The position numbers and the translations under genes were made by a program. The notes beneath the pieces were generated by a model. That model worked only from the letters and a program-made list of their open reading frames with translations, did not search any database and was not told the DNA's origin. From Fimbriiglobus sp. (GTDB taxonomy: Bacteria; Planctomycetota; Planctomycetia; Gemmatales; Gemmataceae), in assembly GCA_025352235.1 (NCBI GenBank), contig JANXTU010000285.1, positions 1-37,170 of the forward strand: 37,170 bases of DNA, given 5' to 3'. Positions within the stretch are counted from its first letter, which is position 1. The number at the start of each line of letters is the position of its first letter. This document shows, one piece after another, positions 1 through 8,863 of this stretch.

Positions 1-882
1 TTGTGGACCGACCTGTCGCCGCAGGCCATCGCGGAAACCGTGGCCGCGATGGGAACGCCGGTCAGTCCGCCGGTGGTCGCCGACTGGCTGGACGATCAGG
101 GGCTCAAACGCCGCAAGATCGCCAAGACCCTGGCCGGCGGCGCGTCTCCGGATCGCGACGCGCAGTTCCAACGCATTGCCCTCTTGAAGACCGAATATCG
201 CGACGCGGGAAACCCGATCTTTTCCATCGACACCAAGGCGAAAGAACACCTCGGGCAACTGTTCCGTGAGGGTCGCATCTGGACGCAGCAGGCCTTCCAA
301 GCCTTCGATCACGACTTCCCGAGTTGGGCGACCGGCGTGATTATCCCGCACGGCATCTACGATCTGGCGCGCAACCGCGGCCACATCAACATCGGACTCA
401 GCCACGACACCAGCCGATTCGCCTGCGACAGTTTTCGCTGGTACTGGAACCGGATCGGCCGGCAGTGCTATCCGCGAGCCACTTCGATTCTCTGGCTGTG
501 CGACGGCGGCGGCAGCAATTCGGCGACGCACCATCTCTTCAAACGCGACCTGCAGAATCTGGTCGATGATCTGGGCATTGAGATCCGCGTGGCTCACTAC
601 CCGAGTTATTGTTCAAAGTACAACCCGATCGAACGCCGCTTGTTTCCGCACATCACGCGGGCCTGCCAGGGGATGCTCTTCGAAACGCTGGAAACCGTGG
701 TCGACCTGATGCGGAAGGCCACGACTCGCACGGGCCTGCGGACGACGGTCAACGTGATCCGCCGGATGTATCAAATCGGACTCAAAGTAGCGGACGATTT
801 CAAGGAGACGATGAAAACCGTGTTCGACAACAACATCCCCAAATGGAATTATCGAGTGGTTCCCAGTAATTCCGACAGTTGA
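1..882 (+). mobile_element. ISAzo13-type DDE transposase, 5' part cut off by the window edge
   Basis: This is the catalytic and C-terminal part of a transposase that cuts and rejoins an insertion sequence. A DDE triad fits D77 (in SIDTKAKE), D168 (in LCDGGGSN) and E211 (in YNPIERRLF). The spacing and surrounding words (DTK.KE, DGGGSN, NPIE.RLF) are those of the ISAzo13 family, as is the C-terminal block near residues 262-286 (DDFKETMK...PKWNY). The frame is open from base 1, so the TTG there is not a credible start. Family members are normally longer, so roughly the first quarter lies outside the window. The reading frame seen is intact. I cannot identify the terminal inverted repeat downstream of 882. 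Family assignment is from memory of its motifs. Confidence 0.85.
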
Positions 883-932
883 TGAATCGCCGGTCCTTAC
901 TTGCGGTCAGAAATCGAAAACCATGACCTTCT

Positions 933-1176
933 CTTCGCCCCAAAGGGGCCGACTTTGACAGCCCCTTAGGGGCGAAGAAACGATTGCTGGCATTGCTTTC
1001 CTGACGGTCCAATAGCCGGCGGTCAGAGACGGCCGGATCCGAATCGGCACGTGATCGACCCCGGAGGGGTCGCAGCGCGGGCTTGGACCGCTGCGACCCC
1101 TCCGGGGTCGAGGCAACACCGGGCATGATCCGGTGGTCTGCGACCACCGGCTAATGTCGGTGACCCCTCCGGGGTC
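933..1176. repeat. Cluster of four palindromic hairpin elements in a gene-free stretch
   Basis: The region 883-1267 holds no credible gene, only stacked inverted repeats. (1) Arms 933-949 and 961-977, 17 bp with one mismatch, core GCCCCTTAGGGGC. (2) Arms 1056-1077 and 1089-1110, 22 bp perfect with an 11-base loop. (3) Arms 1130-1138 and 1142-1150, 9 bp perfect, CCGGTGGTC/GACCACCGG. (4) 1162-1176, GACCCCTCCGGGGTC. The 15-mer GACCCCTCCGGGGTC or its complement occurs three times (1057-1071, 1095-1109, 1162-1176). The arrangement suggests repeatedly inserted REP-like elements, not a single terminator, because there is no T-tract and the flanking genes converge on the region. It lies directly downstream of the transposase. 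Confidence 0.8.
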
Positions 1177-1267
1177 TGGCGAATCACCAGCCACTACGAC
1201 GATTTGGAATGCGCTCTGTACCAACGATCCGCTGCTACTTTGCTTGGCAGAAATCACCAATTCACCC

Positions 1268-2149
1268 CTACTCCCACGCCACGTTCGCCCGCACATCGTC
1301 CGGGTTCAGTTCGGCGAATTCCGTCAGAAGTTCCTTGGTGCGGTCGTCGACCTTGGCGGGGACGACGATCTTGAACACGAGGTATTGGTCGGCGCCGGCC
1401 ATTCCTTTGCCGCGGAGTCGCAGCCGCGAACCGCTTGATGTGCCGGCGGGTACTTTCACCGTCAGCGTCGAGCCGTCGAGCGTTGGCACATCGACCTTGG
1501 CCCCGAGGATCGCTTCGGGCACCGAGATCGGCAGGTCGAGCAGGATGTCGAGCCCGTCCCGGCGGAAATACGGGTGCGCGGCGATCTTCACCTTCAAATA
1601 GACATCGGCCGAACCGGTCGCACTCGCCGGAACGCGGAGTTTCTTGCCGTCGTCGATCCCGGCCGGGACCTTCACTTCAATGGTCCGGCCGCCGACGGAA
1701 ATGCTGATCGACCCACCCAGAGCCGCCGTGTTGAACGGCACGTCGATATCGGTTTCGACATCGGGCGCTTGCGGTCGACTGCGGGCCCCGGCCCGACCTT
1801 TGCCGCGCTTCGCCCCGCCGCCCAACAGATCGCCGAGATCGAAGCCCTCGCCCCCGCCGAAGTTGCGAAAGAACTCCTCCGCATCGGCGGGATTGCCACC
1901 GGGAAAGCCACCGGCTCCCGGCCCGGCCGCGTCACCGGTGTGGCCGTAGCGGTCGTATTTGTCCTTGAGCGCCGGGTCCGAAAGCACGTCGTGCGCCGAC
2001 GACAGTTCCTTGAACTTCGCCTCGGCTTCTTTATCGCCGGGGTTGCGGTCCGGGTGGTACTTCCCGGCCAACTTGCGGTACGCCTTTTTGATCTCCTCCT
2101 GCGAGGCCGACCGCGAGACACCGAGGATTTCGTAGAAGTCTTTGGCCAT
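1268..2149 (-). CDS. DnaJ-class co-chaperone of the CbpA type (no zinc finger)
   Basis: Predicted co-chaperone that stimulates DnaK ATPase and delivers unfolded clients in the cytoplasm. The J domain covers about residues 1-70, with the essential HPD at 32-34 (KYHPDRNPG). A glycine/phenylalanine-rich segment follows at about 75-115 ([16 protein letters not shown]). The C-terminal substrate-binding domain (about 130-285) contains two beta-barrel repeats with VKVPAG in each. The four CxxCxGxG zinc-finger repeats of classical DnaJ are absent, which is the CbpA architecture, and 293 residues is the usual CbpA length. The ATG at 2149 starts the canonical [11 protein letters not shown]. No dnaK or grpE is nearby. 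The 3' end points toward the hairpin cluster at 933-1176. Confidence 0.93.
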   Translation of the reverse strand: MAKDFYEILGVSRSASQEEIKKAYRKLAGKYHPDRNPGDKEAEAKFKELSSAHDVLSDPALKDKYDRYGHTGDAAGPGAGGFPGGNPADAEEFFRNFGGGEGFDLGDLLGGGAKRGKGRAGARSRPQAPDVETDIDVPFNTAALGGSISISVGGRTIEVKVPAGIDDGKKLRVPASATGSADVYLKVKIAAHPYFRRDGLDILLDLPISVPEAILGAKVDVPTLDGSTLTVKVPAGTSSGSRLRLRGKGMAGADQYLVFKIVVPAKVDDRTKELLTEFAELNPDDVRANVAWE

Positions 2150-2165
2150 GGCTAGTAATGGTCTC

Positions 2166-2241
2166 GACAGGATGATCAGGACTTGCAGGATTCAAAGACG
2201 GGGGCCCTTTCACAAATCCTGCGAATCTTGTTTATCCTGTC
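2166..2241. repeat. Long imperfect inverted repeat between dnaJ-like and methyltransferase genes
   Basis: Arms at 2166-2192 and 2215-2241 are 27 bp each with five mismatches and a 22-base spacer. The arms read GACAGGAT...GCAGGATT. Words of the form 'cctgcgaatc..gtt.atcctgtc' are, to my recollection, dispersed intergenic repeats in planctomycetes and other bacteria. It sits between two minus-strand genes, downstream of the methyltransferase and just upstream of the co-chaperone start. It may act as an attenuator or mRNA-end structure, but no T-tract follows. Confidence 0.75.
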
Positions 2242-2278
2242 CAATGGAATCGGGTTCTTCAGTTATCTTACAACGCCG

Positions 2279-4141
2279 TCACCCGACCAAGATGCCCATT
2301 CGAGCGACGTGGATCAGCGCCGCGTCGATGATCGATTCCAACGCCTTGCGGATCTGGCCCGGGTCGGTCAGTGCGACGTCGTGTTGCCGAACCGTGATGC
2401 CCCCGGCCTCGGCGACTTTCGTCAGTTTCTCCACGAGTGCGGGGCGGTCGTTGGCACCATCGAGCAGCGGGATCATCTGTCGGTCGAGTTCGTTCAAGCG
2501 GACGACTTCGTGCCGACGGTTCGCGATGATCCCCGTCTTCGCGGCATGGATCCGCGCCAACGGCAACGCCACCGGATACTCCCCGGCCGATTTCGCGAAC
2601 GTGATCGGCATACCGTACAGTTCGATGAGGTCGGATCCCATGTAGCAATTCAGCATTCCGATGGCGATGAGCTGCGTGTCCTCGGCCGCTTGACGCGGAT
2701 TGTTCGGCTCTTCACCGCCGATCGATTCACGGGCCTGTTTGCGGAGGGTATCGAACGGAATCGACGCCGGATACGCCAGTTGCAGGAGGTGCATGGCCAC
2801 CTTCAACAGCGGCCGGTTGGTCGCCATCGTCATGCCCATCGGGCTGCGATACGTGACACTCCCGTCGTCCGTCAGGTTCAACTCGGTCGTCCCCTCGGGG
2901 AGCACCGGACGCGCCGCCGACGTCACGTGCAGCACCCGCAACGATTCGGGCACCACGGACCAACTGACGGCGTGGCGTTCGGCGCAGAGCAACGTCTCGC
3001 GGAACATTCGATTGCGGAGGAAATCCATGTACTGCTCGGCTTGGACTTGATCCGTCGCCAGCAACTTCAACGTCTTCTCGACCTCGGCGCCGAAGTTCCC
3101 CGTGACCATCGTGCCGACGCGGGCTTCGCCCAAATACTTCAGGCCGCGCTTCTTGGCCAAATCGGTGAACTCGTGGAAGTAAACCGGCTCGTTCACCTCT
3201 TCGAGGTGCTCGTGATACAGGTAATGGTCGGCCTGATTCTGAATCGAATCGGCCTCTTGTTTCAACAGTTGCGGGTAAGCCCCCTCGTTGCGGACGACGG
3301 CCGCGAATTCGTTGAGCGCACCGCGCATCTCCGCGGCGGCGCGTTGTGCGGCCGGGGCGTCGAACGGCTCCGCCGCGACTGCGGCTTGTAGGCCATCCAT
3401 CTTTTTTTGGAACGAGTCGATCGGGAAGAAGCCGGTGAACTCGCCGCAGGCGGTCGCGGCCAATGTGACTTTGACTTTCATTTGCGATGGGTCGAGCCGC
3501 CCGGCCATCACCGCGTCGAGATTCTGGCCCATCGTCCCGATCAACTCGGGCAAACGCGGGTTGGATTTATTCACGGACTGCGTGAGGAACTTCAACAGCG
3601 CCCGCGATTGCTGGATGCGGTCCTTCGGGTCGCTGAAGCGCGCGGCGTGGTAACGCATCATATCGCGGATCATGCCGCGCATGTGCCAACCGGGGAAGGT
3701 GTTGTACGACACGTAGGCGATGCCGTTGGGTGTCAGCAGCGTCCCGCAGATCTCCAAGATTTTCGAGCGGACGTTCTCGGGAACCCACGAGAACACCCCA
3801 TGGCAGATGATGTAATCGAACATCCCGTACGCCGCGTCGACATCGAGGATACTGGCGTGTTTGAAGATGACATTCTCGAGGCCCAACTGCTTGACGGTAT
3901 CGACGCCGTCCCGGATCTGCTGGGCCGAGTTATCGACGCCCACGAACTGGCTTTCGGGCAAATAGTCGGCCATCGGGATCAGGTTCCCTCCCGCGGCGCA
4001 GCCGAGTTCGAGCACCCGGCATTTCTGCACCGGCGTCGGTTTCATTCCGAACAATGTGCCGATGGTGAAGAGCCGATTCGGGTGCGACTGCGCGAACGGG
4101 TGGCTCTCGTAGGGGATGTCGTCGTAGGTACTTTCGGTCAT
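2279..4141 (-). CDS. Class I SAM-dependent methyltransferase with methyltransferase regulatory domain
   Basis: Predicted cytoplasmic methyltransferase of unknown substrate. The Rossmann core is at about residues 40-190: motif I is LELGCAAGG (44-52), the acidic residue ending strand 2 is D70 in VGVDNS, and motif IV-like FDYIICHGVFSWV follows. After the core comes a helical segment (about 215-310) that fits the methyltransferase regulatory domain described for this architecture (Pfam MethyTransf_Reg). A C-terminal region of about 250 residues has no motif I recognise. At 620 residues it is much larger than a lone methyltransferase, consistent with the three-part family. The ATG at 4141 gives MTESTYDDIPY, matching a common start of this family. 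It is divergent from cysH across a 235-base AT-rich region. Confidence 0.85.
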   Translation of the reverse strand: MTESTYDDIPYESHPFAQSHPNRLFTIGTLFGMKPTPVQKCRVLELGCAAGGNLIPMADYLPESQFVGVDNSAQQIRDGVDTVKQLGLENVIFKHASILDVDAAYGMFDYIICHGVFSWVPENVRSKILEICGTLLTPNGIAYVSYNTFPGWHMRGMIRDMMRYHAARFSDPKDRIQQSRALLKFLTQSVNKSNPRLPELIGTMGQNLDAVMAGRLDPSQMKVKVTLAATACGEFTGFFPIDSFQKKMDGLQAAVAAEPFDAPAAQRAAAEMRGALNEFAAVVRNEGAYPQLLKQEADSIQNQADHYLYHEHLEEVNEPVYFHEFTDLAKKRGLKYLGEARVGTMVTGNFGAEVEKTLKLLATDQVQAEQYMDFLRNRMFRETLLCAERHAVSWSVVPESLRVLHVTSAARPVLPEGTTELNLTDDGSVTYRSPMGMTMATNRPLLKVAMHLLQLAYPASIPFDTLRKQARESIGGEEPNNPRQAAEDTQLIAIGMLNCYMGSDLIELYGMPITFAKSAGEYPVALPLARIHAAKTGIIANRRHEVVRLNELDRQMIPLLDGANDRPALVEKLTKVAEAGGITVRQHDVALTDPGQIRKALESIIDAALIHVARMGILVG

Positions 4142-4225
4142 CGGCCACCTCGGATCGGTCGGAACAGGGCCTAGTTACTGTCGATACGCGTCGAGAAAGG
4201 TCAAGGGGTCGCCGCATATTGAGTA

Positions 4226-4258
4226 CATTACTACATAATGATGATAAGTTCAGTAATG
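4226..4258. promoter_or_regulatory. AT-rich inverted repeat, possible operator between methyltransferase and cysH
   Basis: A perfect 7-bp inverted repeat, CATTACT (4226-4232) and AGTAATG (4252-4258), lies in an AT-rich island within an otherwise GC-rich genome. The first arm also starts a smaller palindrome CATTA-N5-TAATG (4226-4240). It sits in the divergent region about 60-90 bases upstream of the candidate cysH promoter. The Rrf2 regulator encoded in the same operon is an obvious candidate binder, but that is inference only. Confidence 0.3.
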
Positions 4259-4319
4259 ACTATAAGCTCCAAACGGCAGCCCGTCAAATAATTCCATCGG
4301 ACCGCACAAAAGAACACTC

Positions 4320-4347
4320 TTGACAGAAACGTCACAATTCGGATAAA
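4320..4347 (+). promoter_or_regulatory. Candidate sigma-70-type promoter of the cysH-rrf2-sat operon
   Basis: A perfect -35 TTGACA (4320-4325) is followed after 16 bases by GATAAA (4342-4347), which matches TATAAT at four of six positions. The predicted start of transcription, near 4354, leaves a leader of about 23 bases before the ATG at 4377. No Shine-Dalgarno sequence is visible in that short leader. Confidence 0.5.
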
Positions 4348-4376
4348 GATACTTCGTACTCGCGGTATTCTTCAGT

Positions 4377-5108
4377 ATGAAAACTCTCCCGATGGACGCC
4401 GACGCGATTGCCGACGCCAACGAATTGCTGGGGAATGCGAGCCCGCAGGAAATACTGTGTTGGGCGGTCAAGCATTTTCACCCGAAGCTGTTGATGGCCA
4501 CGGCCTTCGGTGCGGAGGGGTGTTGCCTTATCGACATGCTCAGCGAGATCGAACCGGCCGTGACCTTCATCAATCTCGATACCGGGTACCAGTTCGCCGA
4601 GACTCTGGCACTCCGCGAGACGATCAAGGATCGTTACGGCATCGAAGTCGAGATGATTCGACCCGACGCGACCGTCGCCGAGTACGAAGCCGAGCACGGC
4701 GGTCCGCTGTTCGACTTGCGGCCGGATCAATGTTGTAACGATCGGAAGATCGTCCCGTTGAAACGCGCGCTGGCCCGGTACGAACCCCGGGCTTGGATCA
4801 GCGCGATCCGCAAGGATCAAACGACCGACCGCTCCGTCGCGGGGGTCGTCCAATGGGATGCCAAGTTCGAACTCGTGAAGGTCAACCCCCTGTTGAACTG
4901 GACGAAGAAGGACGTTTGGAAGTACATTCTCGACCGCGGTGTGCCGTACAACCCGCTCCACGATCGGGGCTACCCGAGCATCGGTTGCTGGCCGTGTACC
5001 AACGCGGTCGGCGCCGGCGACGACGACCGTTCGGGGCGCTGGGCCGGGAAGAAAAAGAAAGAGTGCGGGCTGCACGTGATCGAGAACAAAGACGGGGCGG
5101 GCATCTGA
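4377..5108 (+). CDS. cysH: Assimilatory adenylyl-sulfate (APS) reductase
   Basis: Reduces adenylyl sulfate to sulfite and AMP in assimilatory sulfate reduction, using thioredoxin as electron donor. The 243-residue protein has the PP-loop-type nucleotide fold (ATAFGAEG 41-48, FINLDTGYQF 64-73). It carries the cysteines that ligate a [4Fe-4S] cluster in APS reductases: CC at 119-120 (in DQCCNDRK) and C204/C207 (GCWPC). The catalytic cysteine is C230 in KECGLH near the C-terminus. Because the cluster cysteines are present, the substrate should be APS and not PAPS, in line with sat lying downstream and no APS kinase in the window. A second ATG at 4392 is possible. The stop overlaps the next start (TGATG), implying translational coupling. 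Confidence 0.95.
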   Translation: MKTLPMDADAIADANELLGNASPQEILCWAVKHFHPKLLMATAFGAEGCCLIDMLSEIEPAVTFINLDTGYQFAETLALRETIKDRYGIEVEMIRPDATVAEYEAEHGGPLFDLRPDQCCNDRKIVPLKRALARYEPRAWISAIRKDQTTDRSVAGVVQWDAKFELVKVNPLLNWTKKDVWKYILDRGVPYNPLHDRGYPSIGCWPCTNAVGAGDDDRSGRWAGKKKKECGLHVIENKDGAGI

Positions 5109-5527
5109 TGATGTTCTCCGCGAAAGCCGAGTACGCCTGCCTCGCGTCGCTGGAACTCGCCGCGCGATTCGGCGATCCGAAGCCCGTGCGTCTGACCGAT
5201 ATCGCCGAGAAGCACGATATCCCGCCGCGCTTCCTCGTGCAGATTCTGCTGCAATTGAAGGGGGCCGGCTTGATTGCGAGCACCCGCGGCGCCAGCGGTG
5301 GCTACCAGTTGGCCCGCGCACCGGAGAAGATTTCTCTCGGCGATATCCTCGGCGTCATCGAACGGGCCGAGCCGAACCCCGCGAGCCAAAAGGCCGAGCC
5401 GACCCCGTTGGCGACGGCGCTCCACGACGTCTGGGACACCATCGCCCGGACGCGCCAGAAACTGTTGAACGAAACCACCCTCGCCCACATCGTGTCGATC
5501 GGGCAGGGCTTGCAGTACGTGATTTAA
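5108..5527 (+). CDS. Rrf2-family transcriptional regulator of sulfur assimilation
   Basis: A 139-residue DNA-binding regulator with the N-terminal winged helix typical of Rrf2 (FSAKAEYACLASLELA, then LTDIAEKHDIPPRFL as the recognition region and the wing TRGASGGYQLAR). IscR- and NsrR-type Rrf2 proteins carry three cysteines in the middle that bind an Fe-S cluster. Here the only cysteine is C11 in helix 1, so a cluster of that type is not expected and a CymR-like, partner- or ligand-sensing mode is more plausible. It starts at the ATG overlapping the cysH stop and ends 15 bases before sat, so it probably autoregulates the operon that contains it. Direct target sites are not established. Confidence 0.92.
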   Translation: MMFSAKAEYACLASLELAARFGDPKPVRLTDIAEKHDIPPRFLVQILLQLKGAGLIASTRGASGGYQLARAPEKISLGDILGVIERAEPNPASQKAEPTPLATALHDVWDTIARTRQKLLNETTLAHIVSIGQGLQYVI

Positions 5528-5542
5528 CCCTCGGAGTGACGA

Positions 5543-6772
5543 ATGCCGGATCTGATTCTCCCGCACGGTGGCGAACTCATCAACCGCACGGTGGCCAACG
5601 CCACGGTGCCGAGTACGACCGCGATTCCGATTTCGGACGCGGACTTGTCGACGTTGTACCGCATCGCCGACGGCGGGCTGTCGCCGCTGACGGGGCCGAT
5701 GACCAAAGCCGAGTACCAGCGCGTCCTCGAAGAAGAGGTCGTCGTCCGCAACGGGAAAAAGTACGCGTGGACGATCCCGCTGGCGTTCCCCGTCGATGAG
5801 GCCCTCGCCAAGACCTTGACGCCCGGCACCAGTTACCCGCTGACGAACTCGGCTGGCGCGGTCGTCGGCGTGTTGGAATTGAAGGACGTCTACCTGTGGA
5901 ACAAGCCGGCGTACAACGCGGCGGTCTACGGGACGACCCGGACCGATCACCCCGGCGCCCGCATCGCGAACGACGACCCGCGCACGCACCTCGTCGGCGG
6001 CGATGTCAAGGTTCTCCCGCAGCCTAAAAATAATGACTTCGGCGATGTCGTGCTGACTCCGACCGAGACGCGGGCTCTGTTCGCCGCGAAGAAATACCAG
6101 CGCGTCGTCGGATTCCAAACGCGAAACGCCCTCCACCGCGCCCACGAATTCGCGCTGATCGCCGGGCTAGAAAAACTGACTCGCGATGGTCACTTCGCCG
6201 GGGCGGTGTTGAATCCGCTCGTCGGCGAAACCAAGAGTGATGACGTCGACGCCGCGACGCGGATGAAAACCTACCGCGCGCTCATCGACAACAAAGTGCT
6301 CGGTCAAGGGGACGCCGACGAGGAACTATGGAAGAAGGTCGGCCGCGCCATTTCCGATGTGGTGCATCTGATCGGGTTGGACATCAAAATGTTCTACGCG
6401 GGGCCCAAAGAAGCGGTGATGCACGCGATCTACCGGCAGAATTTCGGCTTCACCGACATCGTCATCGGCCGCAAGCACGCCGACGCCCCGCACGATGACG
6501 GCACTGAAATCTGGGACGGTTTGGCCGCGCACCGCAAGTTCGACCAACTCCGCGGCGAACTGCTCATCAGTCCTGTGAAGGTCGGCTTCGCCGCCTTCTA
6601 CGCCGAAGCCGGCCGCGTGCGCTTGGTCGAAGAGTGTCCGAAAGAATGGAAGCCGGTGAGCATCTCGGGCAGCGATTTGCGGAAGCAACTCGGCCGGGGC
6701 GAGCTCCCCGACCCGCGCATCATGCGCTCGGAGACGGCTCAGGTGCTGATCGAGAAGTACAAGTCGGCGTGA
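5543..6772 (+). CDS. sat: Sulfate adenylyltransferase (ATP sulfurylase)
   Basis: Activates sulfate with ATP to give APS and pyrophosphate, the step before the APS reductase encoded by cysH. The 409-residue chain has the N-terminal PUA-like domain (about 1-160) and the catalytic domain with [11 protein letters not shown] (192-202), the nucleotide-binding Q-x-R-N-x-x-H-x-x-H motif. It is the single-polypeptide Sat type, not CysDN. No APS kinase domain is attached. A good ribosome site, GGAG at 5533-5536, lies six bases before the ATG. It is the last gene of the operon, followed by the perfect hairpin at 6783-6818. Confidence 0.96.
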   Translation: MPDLILPHGGELINRTVANATVPSTTAIPISDADLSTLYRIADGGLSPLTGPMTKAEYQRVLEEEVVVRNGKKYAWTIPLAFPVDEALAKTLTPGTSYPLTNSAGAVVGVLELKDVYLWNKPAYNAAVYGTTRTDHPGARIANDDPRTHLVGGDVKVLPQPKNNDFGDVVLTPTETRALFAAKKYQRVVGFQTRNALHRAHEFALIAGLEKLTRDGHFAGAVLNPLVGETKSDDVDAATRMKTYRALIDNKVLGQGDADEELWKKVGRAISDVVHLIGLDIKMFYAGPKEAVMHAIYRQNFGFTDIVIGRKHADAPHDDGTEIWDGLAAHRKFDQLRGELLISPVKVGFAAFYAEAGRVRLVEECPKEWKPVSISGSDLRKQLGRGELPDPRIMRSETAQVLIEKYKSA

Positions 6773-6782
6773 AAGGGAACAT

Positions 6783-6818
6783 AAAATGCCGGCCGCATCG
6801 GAATGCGGCCGGCATTTT
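6783..6818. terminator. Bidirectional intrinsic terminator after sat
   Basis: A perfect 16-bp stem (6783-6798 with 6803-6818) and a four-base loop CGGA. The stem is GC-rich in its middle and flanked by AAAA on the left and TTTT on the right, so it can end transcription from either side. It starts ten bases after the sat stop and lies between convergent genes. Confidence 0.88.
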
Positions 6819-6853
6819 CCATGACCGTTCCGTTTTCTGCAACTCCTGAATCA

Positions 6854-7585
6854 TCATCCGCTCACAATCAATTTGTTGCCGGGTGTGCGGACAGGCATGG
6901 CGAACAAGCGGAAGGTCGGCCCCGCACCGAGGTAGCCACCGCCCGCGGCGGCGGCCATCGACAACATCGTGCCGACGAATGCCCACCATGTCACTTTCTT
7001 GGCGGCTTCGTAGGCATCCCGCTGCGCTTGGTCCAACTTTTCTTTGTTGTTCGGATCATCGGTCGCCGCTTTGGCTTTGGCGGGGGCATTTCGCTTCCAA
7101 TCTTCGATTGCCTTCGGGTCGACCCCGTACCGTTGCGCCCCCACTTCCCAATCTTCTGGGGTCGTATTTTTGGCGGTGACGTCGGCGACGGCCGTGCCCG
7201 CCGTGGCGACGCCCATCATGGCATTGAAACCGGCTTGGACCCCGGTGGCCATCAGCCAGAGCAGCATCGCGAATACCAAAGCCCAGACCAACAAGCCATA
7301 CGCGGCAGCTTCGTGCTTATTCTCGCCGACCGTGAGTTGGCTGGCCAAGAATCCGCCGGCGAACAGGCACACCATTGTCGTGAAGATGGCCCACACGGCC
7401 GCGCCGACTTCGAGGGTCTGGGCGCTCGCCTTCCCCCCGATTGAGAGTCCGATTGCGCCGCCGAGCAGTGTCAGGGCGAAATACATCGCGAGGGCGAGCA
7501 CGGCGCCGGCGACGATGGCGCCCCAGCTGATCCGACTGCGAACCGACGCCACATCTTCGGCGTGCACCATTGAAGTTCCGACCAT
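6854..7585 (-). CDS. Four-helix membrane protein, YrzE-like, unknown function
   Basis: A 243-residue predicted inner-membrane protein. Hydrophobic segments lie at about 20-48 (ISWGAIVAGAVLALAMYFAL), 62-84 (VGAAVWAIFTTMVCLFAGGF), 93-117 (AAYGLLVWALVFAMLLWLMA) and 196-222 (TWWAFVGTMLSMAAAAGGGY). Between the third and fourth helices is a charged, alanine/lysine-rich loop of about 70 residues (about 125-195), probably exposed on one face. The first half resembles small YrzE/DUF3792-like membrane proteins with repeated glycine-rich helices. The ATG at 7585 is preceded by AGGGGA at good spacing. It is convergent with sat and divergent from the oxidoreductase. Function is unknown. Confidence 0.8.
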   Translation of the reverse strand: MVGTSMVHAEDVASVRSRISWGAIVAGAVLALAMYFALTLLGGAIGLSIGGKASAQTLEVGAAVWAIFTTMVCLFAGGFLASQLTVGENKHEAAAYGLLVWALVFAMLLWLMATGVQAGFNAMMGVATAGTAVADVTAKNTTPEDWEVGAQRYGVDPKAIEDWKRNAPAKAKAATDDPNNKEKLDQAQRDAYEAAKKVTWWAFVGTMLSMAAAAGGGYLGAGPTFRLFAMPVRTPGNKLIVSG

Positions 7586-7842
7586 GGTAATCCCCTGATG
7601 CGTGAGGTGCGGATTATTGCCCGCCGCCCTTGAAACTGCGAAACCGGATTCGCCAGTGCATTCGGCGTGCCGCCGGTGGGAATTGTGCTAATACCGAAGG
7701 CCACTCGGCGGCGGGGTGTCTCGCAAAGTCTTTTACGATCGACGCCCGACGCCCATCGATCAGCCCGATTGCGGCTTGGGTGTTCCCGCAACGCCATCGG
7801 CACTAAGCTAGCATCTCTTCTTCCTCGTTCGGTCCGACTCCC

Positions 7843-8844
7843 ATGATTCATCCGAAACTGCGCTGGGGCATCCTCGGCGTCGCCGGGATCAACCAGCGCT
7901 TGCTCCCCGCTTTCAAGGCTTCCACCACGGCCGACCTCGTCGGCATCGCCAGCCGGACGCAGGAGAAAGCCGAGGCTGCGGCGAAAGCCGACGGCATCCC
8001 GCGCGCCTTCGGCAGCTACGAGGCGCTGCTGAACGATCCGGGCATCGACGCGGTTTACATTCCGTTGCCGAACCACCTGCACGAGGAATGGACGCGCAAG
8101 GCCGCCGACGCGGGCAAGCACATCCTCTGCGAAAAGCCGATGACGACCGACGCCGCGAGCGCCGAGACGTTGATCGCCTACTGCCGGAGTAGGAACGTCC
8201 GGCTGATGGACGGCTTCATGTGGCCGCACCACCCGCGGACCCGCAAAGTGCGGGAGTTCCTCGATCGCGGGGCCATCGGCACCGTCACCAAAGTGAACGC
8301 GGCCTTCACATTCGATTTGAAGGGCTTGCCCACGGATAACATCCGCATGCAACCGCACGCCGGCGGCGGCGGTTTGCTCGATGTCGGCTGCTACACGACC
8401 TACGCCATCCGTTGGTGGATGCGGGCCGAGCCGGTGAAGGTCTTCGCCAAAGCCGTCTTCGCCAACGGCGTCGATGTGGCGATGAGCGGCGTCTGGACGT
8501 TCGCCGACGGCCGCACCGCCAACTTCGATTGCGGCTTCACGTCCCCGCTGCGGACCTGGGTCGAGATCGTCGGCACCGAGGCCGTCGTCCGCATCCCCAA
8601 CCTGTGGATTCCGGACGAACGGGCGGTTTTCGAGGTCCATCGGCAAGCCGGCGACTTCGGCAACGCCATCGAAGTGATCGCGACGCCGGGGGAGAATCAG
8701 ATGGTCCACATGCTCGACGAACTCGCAGCCGCCGTCCGCGAGAAGCGCGAACCGTCGCCGAACCCGGACGAAGCCGTGAAGACGCTGAAGGTACTCGACG
8801 CGCTGAAGAAAAGCGCGTACGACGGTGTCGAAGTGGAGTTGTGA
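7843..8844 (+). CDS. Gfo/Idh/MocA family NAD(P)-dependent oxidoreductase
   Basis: Predicted cytoplasmic sugar or polyol dehydrogenase of unknown substrate. The N-terminal Rossmann fold starts with WGILGVAGIN (8-17), and the family's conserved EKP is at 97-99 (LCEKPMTT). The C-terminal alpha/beta domain includes GGGLLDVGCYTTYAIRW near residue 170-186, the region that normally supplies the catalytic Asp/His-type residues. The length of 333 residues is typical. There is no export signal, unlike many planctomycete Gfo/Idh/MocA proteins that carry a Tat leader. No clear ribosome site precedes the ATG. Neighbours give no pathway, so the substrate cannot be inferred. Confidence 0.92.
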   Translation: MIHPKLRWGILGVAGINQRLLPAFKASTTADLVGIASRTQEKAEAAAKADGIPRAFGSYEALLNDPGIDAVYIPLPNHLHEEWTRKAADAGKHILCEKPMTTDAASAETLIAYCRSRNVRLMDGFMWPHHPRTRKVREFLDRGAIGTVTKVNAAFTFDLKGLPTDNIRMQPHAGGGGLLDVGCYTTYAIRWWMRAEPVKVFAKAVFANGVDVAMSGVWTFADGRTANFDCGFTSPLRTWVEIVGTEAVVRIPNLWIPDERAVFEVHRQAGDFGNAIEVIATPGENQMVHMLDELAAAVREKREPSPNPDEAVKTLKVLDALKKSAYDGVEVEL

Positions 8845-8863
8845 TTTGCCGAGGCCGATGGAG

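Noticed and set aside
4377-5108. CysH as a PAPS reductase
   Set aside because: The CC and CxxC cysteines that bind the [4Fe-4S] cluster are present, which indicates APS as substrate.
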